DNA of 64,000 nucleotides from an uncultured Clostridium sp. Lineage in GTDB: Bacteria; Bacillota; Clostridia; Clostridiales; Clostridiaceae. Positions 53,881-61,700 of the stretch are shown here, one piece after another. The position numbers were made by a program, and so were the translations under genes. The stretch lies in contig NZ_CAAGHK010000087.1 of NCBI RefSeq assembly GCF_900769625.1, forward strand, positions 109,096-173,095, written 5' to 3'. The stretch's first letter is position 1. Each line of letters starts with the position of its first letter. A model generated the notes under the pieces. That model did not search any database. It had not been told where the DNA came from and worked only from the letters and a program-made list of their open reading frames with translations.

Positions 53881-54621
53881 CTACATTAACATTCCGCCAT
53901 CAACATGAATAACCTGACCTGTAACATAGTCTGAACTTTCACTTGCAAGAAAAGCAACTACATCAGCAACGTCTTCCGGCTTTCCAAGTTTTTTTAGTGG
54001 AATATTCTTCTTAATTTCTTCTTTATATTTATCACCTAAAACATCAGTCATATCTGTTTCTATAAATCCTGGTGCTACAGCATTGACATTTATCCCTCTC
54101 GAACCTACTTCTTTAGCAAGAGATTTTGTCATTCCTATAACTCCAGCCTTCGATGCTGCATAGTTCACCTGACCAGCATTTCCCGAAATACCGACAACAG
54201 AAGATAAATTTATTATCTTTCCATGTTTTTGTCTGACCATTACAGGAGTTATTGTTTTTAAACAATTAAATACTCCCTTTAAATTTACATCTATGACTTT
54301 ATCAAAATCTTCTTCCTTCATTCTAAGAATTAAAGTATCCTTAGTTATACCTGCATTGTTCACCATAATATCAACAGCTCCGAATTTTTCCTTAGCGGCT
54401 GCAACAAGGTTTTCAACATCTGCTAATTTTGATATATCTCCCTTGACACTTATAGCATCAACCCCCATATCCTTTACTGCATTTTCAACTTCTATTGCTT
54501 CTGCTTCGCTGTTTCTATAATTTAAAACCAAATTTGCTCCAAGAGATGCCAGCTTTAATGCAATAGCTTTTCCAATCCCTCTTGATGCTCCTGTTACTAG
54601 TGCACACTTTCCTTTCAACAT
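53881..54621 (-). CDS. fabG: 3-oxoacyl-ACP reductase FabG
   Basis: A 246-residue short-chain dehydrogenase that reduces 3-oxoacyl-ACP with NADPH. The nucleotide loop is TGASRGIGKAIALKLA, the active-site serine is in NLSSVVGISGN, and Y-x-x-x-K is in VNYAASKAGVIGMTKS. ATG 54621 follows AGGAGGAAAATTT; the frame runs 14 codons further upstream without a supporting site. A gap of 185 bp to fabD is AT-rich and without an identified promoter. Confidence 0.97.
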   Translation of the reverse strand: MLKGKCALVTGASRGIGKAIALKLASLGANLVLNYRNSEAEAIEVENAVKDMGVDAISVKGDISKLADVENLVAAAKEKFGAVDIMVNNAGITKDTLILRMKEEDFDKVIDVNLKGVFNCLKTITPVMVRQKHGKIINLSSVVGISGNAGQVNYAASKAGVIGMTKSLAKEVGSRGINVNAVAPGFIETDMTDVLGDKYKEEIKKNIPLKKLGKPEDVADVVAFLASESSDYVTGQVIHVDGGMLM

Positions 54622-54806
54622 AAATTTTCCTCCTAAATCACCATCATTAAAATGTGACTGCAAATTGATATTGTTAATTTTAATTTTTATATAAATTCCA
54701 TAATTCCAAATAAATATATAAGTCCTGACAATAATAATTCATAAAATATAAAACTTCTAAGAAAATATCATCTTAATTATTAGTTATTCAATGTTAATTG
54801 ATTCCG

Positions 54807-55745
54807 CTAAATATTAAATACTGAAATTGTGTTTTTCAATGATTCCATATCTTCAACATTTAATAATGTTGCTTTTCTATCTATTTTCTTAACAAATCCT
54901 CTCAATGCTTTTCCTGGGCCGACTTCAACAAAGGTATCTACACCTTTTTCCAGCATATCTCTGATTGTATTTTCAAAAAGTACTGAAGACCTTATATGTC
55001 TCTTTAAAAGATCTCTTATATCATCATCTTCTTCATATGGTGCTCCTTTAACATTGGAATACACTGTTTTGTTAAGAGGTCTTATTTCTGCCTTTTTAAT
55101 TGTATTGTAGAATTCCTCACTAGCATCTTTTAAAAGTGAACTATGAAACGGTCCGCTTACATTAAGCATGATTCCCAGACCTCCTAGTTCCTTTGCAATT
55201 TTAACTGCTTCTTCTACAGCCTTCACTTCTCCTGACACTGATACCTGACCAGGACAGTTAAAATTTGCACCTTCTATAATGCCGAATTTTCCAGCTCTAT
55301 CTAAAAGTTCTTTTAATTTTTCATCATTTAATTTTAAAATAGCTGCCATAGTTCCAAGACCTTCTGGCAGAGCATTGCCCATTATTCTCCCTCTTTCCTT
55401 TACAAGAAGTAATCCATCTTCTAATGAAAGGGCTCCGCCATTGATTAATGCTGCATATTCACCTAAGCTTAATCCTGCTGCATACTCTGCATCTATTCCA
55501 TTTATCTCTAATGCTTTTAAAGCCATAAGAGATGCTACTAATATTGTAGGTTGTGCATTTTCTGTTTCAGTAAGAAGATCCATTGGACCTTCAAACATCA
55601 TTTTCTTTAACGGTATTTTTAAAATTTCTTCACTAGAGTCTAATATTTCTTTACATTCTGGTATGTTATCATATAATTCTTTTGCCATGCCTATAGTCTG
55701 AACTCCCTGACCTGGAAAAAGAAATGCAGTATTTTTACTATTCAT
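54807..55745 (-). CDS. fabD: Malonyl-CoA:ACP transacylase FabD
   Basis: A 312-residue acyltransferase that loads malonate on ACP. The nucleophile S93 is in AGLSLGEYAAL, preceded by FLFPGQGVQTIGMAKELY at the N-terminus; the catalytic histidine is in VSGPFHSSLL. ATG 55745 follows TTTTGGAGG; the frame opens four codons earlier at a TTG that overlaps that site. It begins inside the end of fabK (8-bp overlap). Confidence 0.97.
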   Translation of the reverse strand: MNSKNTAFLFPGQGVQTIGMAKELYDNIPECKEILDSSEEILKIPLKKMMFEGPMDLLTETENAQPTILVASLMALKALEINGIDAEYAAGLSLGEYAALINGGALSLEDGLLLVKERGRIMGNALPEGLGTMAAILKLNDEKLKELLDRAGKFGIIEGANFNCPGQVSVSGEVKAVEEAVKIAKELGGLGIMLNVSGPFHSSLLKDASEEFYNTIKKAEIRPLNKTVYSNVKGAPYEEDDDIRDLLKRHIRSSVLFENTIRDMLEKGVDTFVEVGPGKALRGFVKKIDRKATLLNVEDMESLKNTISVFNI

Positions 55746-56679
55746 ATCTGCCTCCAAAAAGCTTTAATCTTTCATCTGCTCCTGTAAATAATTCATCTAT
55801 TATTTCCTTGGCAGTCTGTTCCTTGTTTACGAGACCTGCTATCTGCCCCGCCATAACAGCACCATTTTCTATATCTCCATCAACAGCAGCTTTTTTCAAT
55901 GCTCCTGCTCCAATCTTCTCCAGTTCTTCTGAACTTGCTCCTTGTTTTTCTAAATTCATATAAGTTCTAGCCATCTTATTTTTTAATCCTCTCACTGGAT
56001 GTCCTGTAGATCTTCCAGTTACTTCTGTATCTATATCCTTGGCTTTTAATACTTTATCCTTATAATTTTGATGTACTGTACATTCTTTTGCTACAAGGAA
56101 TCTTGTACCTACTTGAACTCCTTCTGCACCAAGCATAAATGATGCTGCAACACCTCTGCCATCTCCAATGCCTCCTGCTGCAACTACAGGAATGCTCACT
56201 GAATCCACAACTTGTGGTACAAGCGCCATAGTTGTTAACTGACCTATATGCCCACCTGATTCAGTTCCTTCTGCAACAACAGCATCAGCACCGCATTTTT
56301 CCATTCTTTTTGCAAGTGCTACTGAAGCAACAACTGGAATAACCTTAATGCCGCATTCTTTCCATTTTGCCATATACTTTCCTGGACTTCCGGCACCTGT
56401 TGTTACAACACTCACACCTTCTTCACATACTAAATCTGCAATTTCATCTGCATTTTCAGACATAAGCATTATATTTACACCAAAAGGTTTATCTGTAATC
56501 TTTTTCAATTTCCTAATCTGCTCCCTAACCCATTCTGTTGGGGCTGCTCCTGTTATTATCCCAAGGCCGCCTGCTTCACTGACTGCTGCTGCAAGTGAAG
56601 CATCAGCAATTCTCGCCATACCGCCTTGAAATATAGGATACTTTATCCTCAAAAGTTCACATACTCTATTATTCTCCAT
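55738..56679 (-). CDS. fabK: Enoyl-ACP reductase II FabK (FMN-dependent)
   Basis: A 313-residue nitronate-monooxygenase-like TIM-barrel flavoprotein that performs the last reduction of each elongation cycle, replacing FabI. Motifs include KYPIFQGGMARIADASLAAAV, AGGIGDGRGVAASFMLGAEG and QVGTRFLVAKEC. FabK confers natural triclosan insensitivity in organisms that rely on it. Located between acpP and fabD in the operon; no fabI or fabL is seen. Confidence 0.95.
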   Translation of the reverse strand: MENNRVCELLRIKYPIFQGGMARIADASLAAAVSEAGGLGIITGAAPTEWVREQIRKLKKITDKPFGVNIMLMSENADEIADLVCEEGVSVVTTGAGSPGKYMAKWKECGIKVIPVVASVALAKRMEKCGADAVVAEGTESGGHIGQLTTMALVPQVVDSVSIPVVAAGGIGDGRGVAASFMLGAEGVQVGTRFLVAKECTVHQNYKDKVLKAKDIDTEVTGRSTGHPVRGLKNKMARTYMNLEKQGASSEELEKIGAGALKKAAVDGDIENGAVMAGQIAGLVNKEQTAKEIIDELFTGADERLKLFGGRYE

Positions 56680-56756
56680 AAGAAATTCCCCCTGCCATCA
56701 TCAAAAAATTGATCTTCTGACTATGCTTATAAATTAGATATATTTAAAATTCTCAA

Positions 56757-56981
56757 TTATTTTGCTTTATGTGATTCCACATAATCTACTGCATCTTTGA
56801 TAGTCTTTAATTTTTCTACTTCTTCTATCTGTATTTCATACTTTTCTTCAAGCTCGATAACAATTTGGAATAAATCTAAAGAATCTGCTCCTAAGTCATC
56901 AAATGTTGTTTCTAAAGTAACTTCTTCCTTTTCAATTCCTAATTGTTCACAAATAACTTCTCTGATTTCTTCAAATAACAT
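56757..56981 (-). CDS. acpP: Acyl carrier protein
   Basis: A 74-residue acidic four-helix protein that carries growing acyl chains on phosphopantetheine attached to S34 in LGADSLDLFQI. ATG 56981 follows TTTTGGAGGTA; the frame opens five codons earlier, inside that ribosome binding site. It is located between fabH and fabK. Confidence 0.97.
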   Translation of the reverse strand: MLFEEIREVICEQLGIEKEEVTLETTFDDLGADSLDLFQIVIELEEKYEIQIEEVEKLKTIKDAVDYVESHKAK

Positions 56982-57065
56982 AATATATACCTCCAAAATT
57001 TTATTATTTTATAGACAATTCTTTTTAAAACTGTCTTTAATCCACTTATTTTATCTGATATTTTT

Positions 57066-58037
57066 CTACCACTTTATGATAGATGAACCATATGTTAAGC
57101 CTCCACCAAATGCAACAAGTATAAGTTTGTCACCCTTTTTAATCAATCCTTCTTCATACATTTCATTTAGTGCAATCGGCACTGATGCTGATGAAGTATT
57201 TCCATATTTATCAATATTTACATAAAATTTATCCATATCTAAATGAAGCTTTTTAGCTGCAGACTGTATTATTCTTATATTAGCCTGATGTGGTACTATA
57301 TACTTTACTTCATCAATAGAAGTTCCAGTATCCTCTAAAAGCTTTTTAACTCCATCAGCTATAGCACCTACCGCAAACCTCAGTACTTCTCCTCCATTCA
57401 TAACTACATGTCTGTCTTTTTCAACAGATTCCTTAGCAAACGGAGTATTGAAATCAGCTGCACCAATTGTTAATGCATCACCTTTTCTGCCTTCTGATCT
57501 CAAATAAGATTTTATTATTCCCTCTTCTTCTGTTCTTTTTAAAACTGCTGCGCCTGCGCCATCACCAAACAATATACATGTTGATCTGTCATGCCAGTTT
57601 ATAACTTTCGATAAAGTTTCTGAACCAACAATAAGAGCATTTTTATAATTCATTGATTTCATCATACTCTGCGCTATTTCCATTGCATAAACAAATCCTG
57701 AACATGCAACACTGATATCAAAACATGCTGCATCATCTGCACCTAATATACTCTGTACTAGACATGCAGTTGATGGAATAAACATATCTGGACTTATAGT
57801 TGCTACTATTATCAAATCAAGATCTTTCGGATCAACATCAGCTCTTTTTAAAGCTGACAGCGCTGCTTTGGCAGCCATCTCTGATGTATCTTCACCTTCT
57901 GAAATTCTTCTTTCTTTAATTCCAGTCATCTTGACAATCCATTCATCATTGGTTTCTACAAGTCTGCTTATATCATCATTTGTCACTGCCAGAGAAGGTG
58001 TATATGCCCCGATTCCGGCAATCTCAACATTACTCAT
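57066..58037 (-). CDS. fabH: 3-oxoacyl-ACP synthase III FabH
   Basis: A 323-residue condensing enzyme that initiates fatty acid synthesis with acetyl- or branched acyl-CoA. C112 (DISVACSGFVYA), H in PHQANIRIIQS and N in YGNTSSASVPIA form the catalytic triad. ATG 58037 follows AAAGGAGAAAGACT; the frame extends 9 codons upstream. It begins 13 bp after fabT. Confidence 0.97.
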   Translation of the reverse strand: MSNVEIAGIGAYTPSLAVTNDDISRLVETNDEWIVKMTGIKERRISEGEDTSEMAAKAALSALKRADVDPKDLDLIIVATISPDMFIPSTACLVQSILGADDAACFDISVACSGFVYAMEIAQSMMKSMNYKNALIVGSETLSKVINWHDRSTCILFGDGAGAAVLKRTEEEGIIKSYLRSEGRKGDALTIGAADFNTPFAKESVEKDRHVVMNGGEVLRFAVGAIADGVKKLLEDTGTSIDEVKYIVPHQANIRIIQSAAKKLHLDMDKFYVNIDKYGNTSSASVPIALNEMYEEGLIKKGDKLILVAFGGGLTYGSSIIKW

Positions 58038-58050
58038 AGTCTTTCTCCTT

Positions 58051-58500
58051 TTATTGCAATTCATATTTTTCCTTAAAAAATGTATTAAGTTCTGTTAGCG
58101 AATGTATTAAAATATCTTCTTCTTTTTCATTTAATCCATCAATAGCTGTATTAACCATATCCTTATGAAATTTTTGATGAAGCCTGTAAGCAAGCTTCCC
58201 TTTTTTAGTAAGCTTTATTAATACAACTCTTCTGTCTTCCTCTATTCTTTTTCTCTCTACATATTCTTTTTTTATAAGTTTATTAATAGCTGTTGTTAAT
58301 GTTCCAACGGTTATCTTTAGATTCTGTGCAACTTCTGACATAGTCTTTTCATTATACATGCCAATTGCTTCAAGTGTATGAATTTCAGTTATTGATACAT
58401 CTGAAATCGGACCATTCCTCAGACTCTGCTCTTCTATCTGTAAAACATCATTAAACAATTCTACCAATAATTCATTGATAATAACTGTTGACCTGTTCAT
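58051..58500 (-). CDS. fabT: MarR-family fatty acid synthesis repressor FabT
   Basis: A 149-residue winged-helix regulator of the FabT group, which binds acyl-ACP and represses the fab genes. The DNA-binding helix lies in MSEVAQNLKITVGTLTTAI and the wing in RIEEDRRVVLIKLTKKG. Start ATG 58500, 8 bases after GGGAGGG; the frame opens 15 codons earlier. It is the first gene of the fatty acid operon and the operator at 58585-58599 suggests autoregulation. Confidence 0.92.
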   Translation of the reverse strand: MNRSTVIINELLVELFNDVLQIEEQSLRNGPISDVSITEIHTLEAIGMYNEKTMSEVAQNLKITVGTLTTAINKLIKKEYVERKRIEEDRRVVLIKLTKKGKLAYRLHQKFHKDMVNTAIDGLNEKEEDILIHSLTELNTFFKEKYELQ

Positions 58501-58584
58501 TAATTTAACCCTCCCACTTATAAATGAAAGTTTATCATTTATCAAATAAATACGTATTTAATTTTGTACTTCAAGTTTAAAGTG

Positions 58585-58626
58585 TTTTGATAATCAAAAT
58601 ATACTACAATCAAAATAAATTGTCAA
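58585..58626 (-). promoter_or_regulatory. fab operon promoter overlapped by a FabT operator
   Basis: On the minus strand TTGACA (58626-58621) and TATATT (58603-58598) are separated by 17 bp. A perfect palindrome TTTTGATTATCAAAA occupies 58599-58585, overlapping the end of the -10 and the transcription start. It contains the known FabT site TTTGATTATCAAA. Repression would block open complex formation. The same gap separates the divergent lipoprotein gene. Confidence 0.9.
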
Positions 58627-58718
58627 TAATTTCTTAGATGATACTTTTCTTTTATTTTTCTAGCCCTTATGATATAATTTATACAAATATAATCTTATAT
58701 TGTCATATTATTAATACC

Positions 58719-58777
58719 AAGGAGGTGAAAGCTGTTGCCTTCAATATTTTCAGTATTGAAAAGCAATAGTACATGCT
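58719..58777 (+). promoter_or_regulatory. Leader with strong Shine-Dalgarno and intervening hairpin
   Basis: AAGGAGGTGA (58719-58728) is a near-perfect ribosome binding site but lies 49 bases before the ATG. Between them is a hairpin: TTCAATA/TATTGAA (58740-58746 with 58754-58760), continued after a bulge by TTGC/GCAA (58735-58738 with 58763-58766). Folded, it would bring the site to about 13 bases from the start. Alternatively the site serves a short leader reading frame starting with TTG at 58735, in a different frame. Confidence 0.5.
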
Positions 58778-59416
58778 ATGATGAGAAAACTTATTTTAAC
58801 TACAGTTTTAATGCTGAGTGTTTTCACTTTAGTTTCATGCGGATCTAAAAAAATAGAAGATTCTAATTATAATTCCAGCTCTTCATCGGTTAGTGATACA
58901 ACTTCATCTAAAGATGCAGAACCTGAAAAGGAAGAAAAACCAAAAACTGAAAATAAAAAAGAAAATGAAAGCAAACCTCAGTCTGATTCAAAACCAACTG
59001 ATACTAAAATCAAATTTTCAATTTATGCAATAGATGAAAATTCTTTAGAACCTAACGAAGTGAGCAGCATTTCTTTAGACTCAGGCTTAAGTTTAAATGA
59101 TAAATTGACTCAATTATCAAACGCTGTATCAAAAGCTAATTTTGATGGTCTTTCTCTTGAAGTAAAATCAATTGATACTGTGAACGGAAAGAAAGTTGCT
59201 ACTATAAACCTTGCTGATTCAGGAGATAAAACATGGATTCCAAAATTCCAGGGCTCAACTGGCGGACAGGTAACTGCTAATACATTAATAGAAAATTACC
59301 TTCAGTCAAATAATAAATCAAATGGTGAATGGATTGACGGAGTTAAATTCTTATACAACAATGAAAATATAGAGTATGATCACGTATCTGAATTATCTCA
59401 AATTCACTACAAATAA
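58778..59416 (+). CDS. Lipoprotein with GerMN-like domain (putative)
   Basis: A 212-residue secreted lipoprotein and the only plus-strand gene. The signal peptide ends LVSC, so C21 is the lipidation site. A low-complexity S/E/K/P linker covers about 25-75. The C-terminal part (IKFSIYAIDE, then KKVATINLAD, GGQVTANTLIENYL, GVKFLYNNE) has the strand pattern of GerMN domains, found in spore germination protein GerM and related lipoproteins; this match is weak. Function unknown. Divergent from the fab operon and convergent with the DUF3592 gene, ending in a strong bidirectional terminator. For its start see 58719-58777. Confidence 0.7.
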   Translation: MMRKLILTTVLMLSVFTLVSCGSKKIEDSNYNSSSSSVSDTTSSKDAEPEKEEKPKTENKKENESKPQSDSKPTDTKIKFSIYAIDENSLEPNEVSSISLDSGLSLNDKLTQLSNAVSKANFDGLSLEVKSIDTVNGKKVATINLADSGDKTWIPKFQGSTGGQVTANTLIENYLQSNNKSNGEWIDGVKFLYNNENIEYDHVSELSQIHYK

Positions 59417-59449
59417 AAAATAAACCAGAATAATTCTGGTTTATTTTTT
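59415..59449. terminator. Bidirectional terminator between convergent genes
   Basis: A near-perfect 17-bp inverted repeat around AAACCAGAATAATTCTGGTT, flanked by A-tracts and T-tracts, immediately after the stop codon of the plus-strand lipoprotein gene and 13 bp from the stop of the minus-strand DUF3592 gene. Confidence 0.9.
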
Positions 59450-59462
59450 ATATTATTTTTAT

Positions 59463-59879
59463 TTATACCATCCATAGTATTATTGAAAATATGATAAACA
59501 TTATTCCTATAGAAATGAGTTTACATAACATCGAAAAAATAATTTGTTTTTCGGCAATTTCTACATAATCCGGATTATTTGTTGTATATACGAGATTAAC
59601 TTTATCTCCTATATTATATATCCTTTGCCTCCCAGAAAGATCATATGTTATTATTTTAACTTCATTATTTTCATCCTTAAATCTTATCACCGGTCTATAT
59701 ACTGTTACATATACTATCTGTTTATCTTCTCCAATATAGGATGATAATCCTTTTTGAAAATCTATAACTTCACCTTCAGTTTTTATACCACTTTTGAGAA
59801 GATTTATTTTATTTATAAACACCATAATCCCTATTATTATGAAAGTTATACCTATTGACATTAACAAAATACTAACCAT
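59463..59879 (-). CDS. DUF3592 membrane protein
   Basis: A 138-residue protein with a transmembrane segment at each end (about 4-24 and 115-136) and an extracytoplasmic or cytoplasmic beta domain with KTEGEVIDFQKG, YRPVIRFKDENNE and VNLVYTTNNPDYVEI, the pattern of DUF3592. Function unknown. ATG 59879 is chosen because AGGAGGA would have no spacing to the ATG two codons upstream. Confidence 0.75.
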   Translation of the reverse strand: MVSILLMSIGITFIIIGIMVFINKINLLKSGIKTEGEVIDFQKGLSSYIGEDKQIVYVTVYRPVIRFKDENNEVKIITYDLSGRQRIYNIGDKVNLVYTTNNPDYVEIAEKQIIFSMLCKLISIGIMFIIFSIILWMV

Positions 59880-60069
59880 ATACATTCCTCCTATATATGT
59901 ATATGAAGAAACTATGATTAATGTTAATATACTGATAATTATTATTTAATACTACAAAATATATTAAAATTATTTATTTCAGCACTGCTTTATACAATTT
60001 ATATTTATAATTCTAAATTACATGCTGAGAAAATATTGACCTTTTAAATATTAAATTTATATAATACTT

Positions 60070-61002
60070 TTAATCTTCCTCTATATTATTTATAAACTCT
60101 ATATATTCATCTAATTTGCGTATTGGATCCAGCTCTTTGTCTTTTTTCATATAATCTAAAAATATATCATCTAATTCTATACTTTTCTTAATATCATAAA
60201 ATGCCTTGAGATTTTCATTCATATGTACATAAAAACAGGCCCTGTTATAATATAAAAACCCCTGTTCTTCATTATTTGAAATTCCCTCATTAATTACATC
60301 GATAGCCATCTTATAATCCTTATTTTCTTTATATGTCACTGCCAGATTTAAATAGCTGTAAGGATAATTATTATCTGCTTCAATTGATTTTCTATAATAT
60401 TCCCTGCTTTCATCCAGCCTGTTCAGTTTTTTCAGAATAACTCCTTTATTAAATAAAATCTTATAATGGTCCCCTTTTATTTCTAAAGCTTTATCTATAT
60501 ATTTTAATGCTTCATCATTTTTATTTTCTTCTTCATATATACATGATAAATTTGCATATGACCAAAAATCAAAAGGATTAATTTGTATAGCCTTTTTATA
60601 ATTTTTAACAGCATTCACCTTATCGTCCCATGTATCATAAATATTTGCCAGAAAGAAATATGCCTTATCATAATTAGGATTCTTTTCTATTGCCTTTTCA
60701 TAATACTTTTTAGCTGTTCCAAATTCATCACTATCATCATATATTATCGCCAGCCCGTAATATGCCCTTGCTTCGTCTTCATCCAGCTTGATTACCTCAT
60801 GATACTTTTCCTCTGCCTCGCTTTTTAATCCGATTTCATCATATATCAGTGCCATATCAATAAGAAGTTCTATATCTCCTTTTCCCATTTCAAGATTATA
60901 TGCCTTTTTATAAAAAGACAATGCTTTTAACAGATTATTTTCTGTTCGTAAGTTTCTAGCCATATTTAAATAATTACTGTATAAATAATTCTTATTCTGC
61001 AT
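60070..61002 (-). CDS. Tetratricopeptide-repeat protein
   Basis: A 310-residue soluble protein made of about eight TPR units, with consensus A-Y-x-x-L-A and P-N-Y-D-K-A-Y elements (for example GLAIIYDDSDEFGTAKKYYE, FLANIYDTWDDKVNAVKNYK). TPR arrays bind protein partners; no enzymatic domain is attached, so a scaffold or adaptor role is inferred. No operon partner: it lies alone between the DUF3592 gene and a terminator. No clear ribosome binding site beyond AAGGATGATATAAG. Confidence 0.8.
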   Translation of the reverse strand: MQNKNYLYSNYLNMARNLRTENNLLKALSFYKKAYNLEMGKGDIELLIDMALIYDEIGLKSEAEEKYHEVIKLDEDEARAYYGLAIIYDDSDEFGTAKKYYEKAIEKNPNYDKAYFFLANIYDTWDDKVNAVKNYKKAIQINPFDFWSYANLSCIYEEENKNDEALKYIDKALEIKGDHYKILFNKGVILKKLNRLDESREYYRKSIEADNNYPYSYLNLAVTYKENKDYKMAIDVINEGISNNEEQGFLYYNRACFYVHMNENLKAFYDIKKSIELDDIFLDYMKKDKELDPIRKLDEYIEFINNIEED

Positions 61003-61090
61003 CTTATATCATCCTTATCACTTGCTTATAATAACTAACTCATTATATCACTAAAAGTAATCATATATAATCTTAAGATATGAAAAAATA

Positions 61091-61121
61091 TCCTCTACAA
61101 ATAATATAAATCTGTAGAGGA
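61091..61121. terminator. Terminator downstream of the YbjQ/small-protein unit
   Basis: TCCTCTACA pairs with TGTAGAGGA (9 bp, 13-nt loop), with a U-tract on each side, so it may work in both directions. It closes the unit 61144-61612. Confidence 0.8.
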
Positions 61122-61143
61122 CATTTTTTCATAACGTTCTATT

Positions 61144-61290
61144 TTAATAGTCATCATATTTCTTATGTTCTTTATCTTCTTTCTTCTTTTCATCGATTCT
61201 CTTAACAATTGTGTATATGAGAAGACCTGCAGCTACAATTATTCCAGCTCCATATAGAAATATAATTAGCATAACGCCTATCATCAGCAT
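61144..61290 (-). CDS. Predicted 48-residue single-pass membrane protein
   Basis: A short reading frame not otherwise annotated: starting ATG at 61290 (or ATG 61284), it encodes MLMIGVMLIIFLYGAGIIVA and on, one hydrophobic segment of about 25 residues, followed by a charged tail rich in K, E and D ending HKKYDDY. It starts 7 bp after the ybjQ-type stop codon and ends 23 bp before the terminator. Codon use is typical of the region. The ribosome binding site (TAGAGTG) is weak, so it may be translated by coupling to the upstream gene. Confidence 0.6.
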   Translation of the reverse strand: MLMIGVMLIIFLYGAGIIVAAGLLIYTIVKRIDEKKKEDKEHKKYDDY

Positions 61291-61297
61291 CACTCTA

Positions 61298-61612
61298 TTA
61301 TTCTATTACTACAGCTGTACCATAAGCAACCATTTCAGCTGTACCCTGTGCTATCGCTGATGATGTAAGTCTCATTCCAACAATTGCATTTGCTCCCATA
61401 GCCACTGCTTCATCAGCCATTCTTCCAATAGCTATTTTTCTTGCTTCAGTAAGCATTTCATTATAGCCTTCCATTTCTCCACCGACTATATTCTTAAACC
61501 CAGCCATAATATCACGGCCAATATTCTTACATCTTACCGTACTTCCTTTAACTAAGCCCTTTACTTCTATTATATTCTTTCCTGGTATATTGTCAGTTGT
61601 CAAAATAAGCAT
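61298..61612 (-). CDS. YbjQ/UPF0145 family protein
   Basis: A 104-residue homo-oligomer-forming protein of the YbjQ family (heavy-metal-binding-type fold): MLILTTDNIPGKNIIEVKGL, RDIMAGFKNIVGGEMEGY, DEAVAMGANAIVGMRL. The function is not established. ATG 61612 follows GATGGAGGA; the frame opens five codons earlier. It precedes a small membrane protein and forms a two-gene unit with a terminator. Confidence 0.85.
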   Translation of the reverse strand: MLILTTDNIPGKNIIEVKGLVKGSTVRCKNIGRDIMAGFKNIVGGEMEGYNEMLTEARKIAIGRMADEAVAMGANAIVGMRLTSSAIAQGTAEMVAYGTAVVIE

Positions 61613-61700
61613 TTTGTAATCCTCCATCTGAATAACGATATTATTTACATTACTATTATATCAGATGATAAATAAATAATTGCTTAAATCTTCCTTAATA

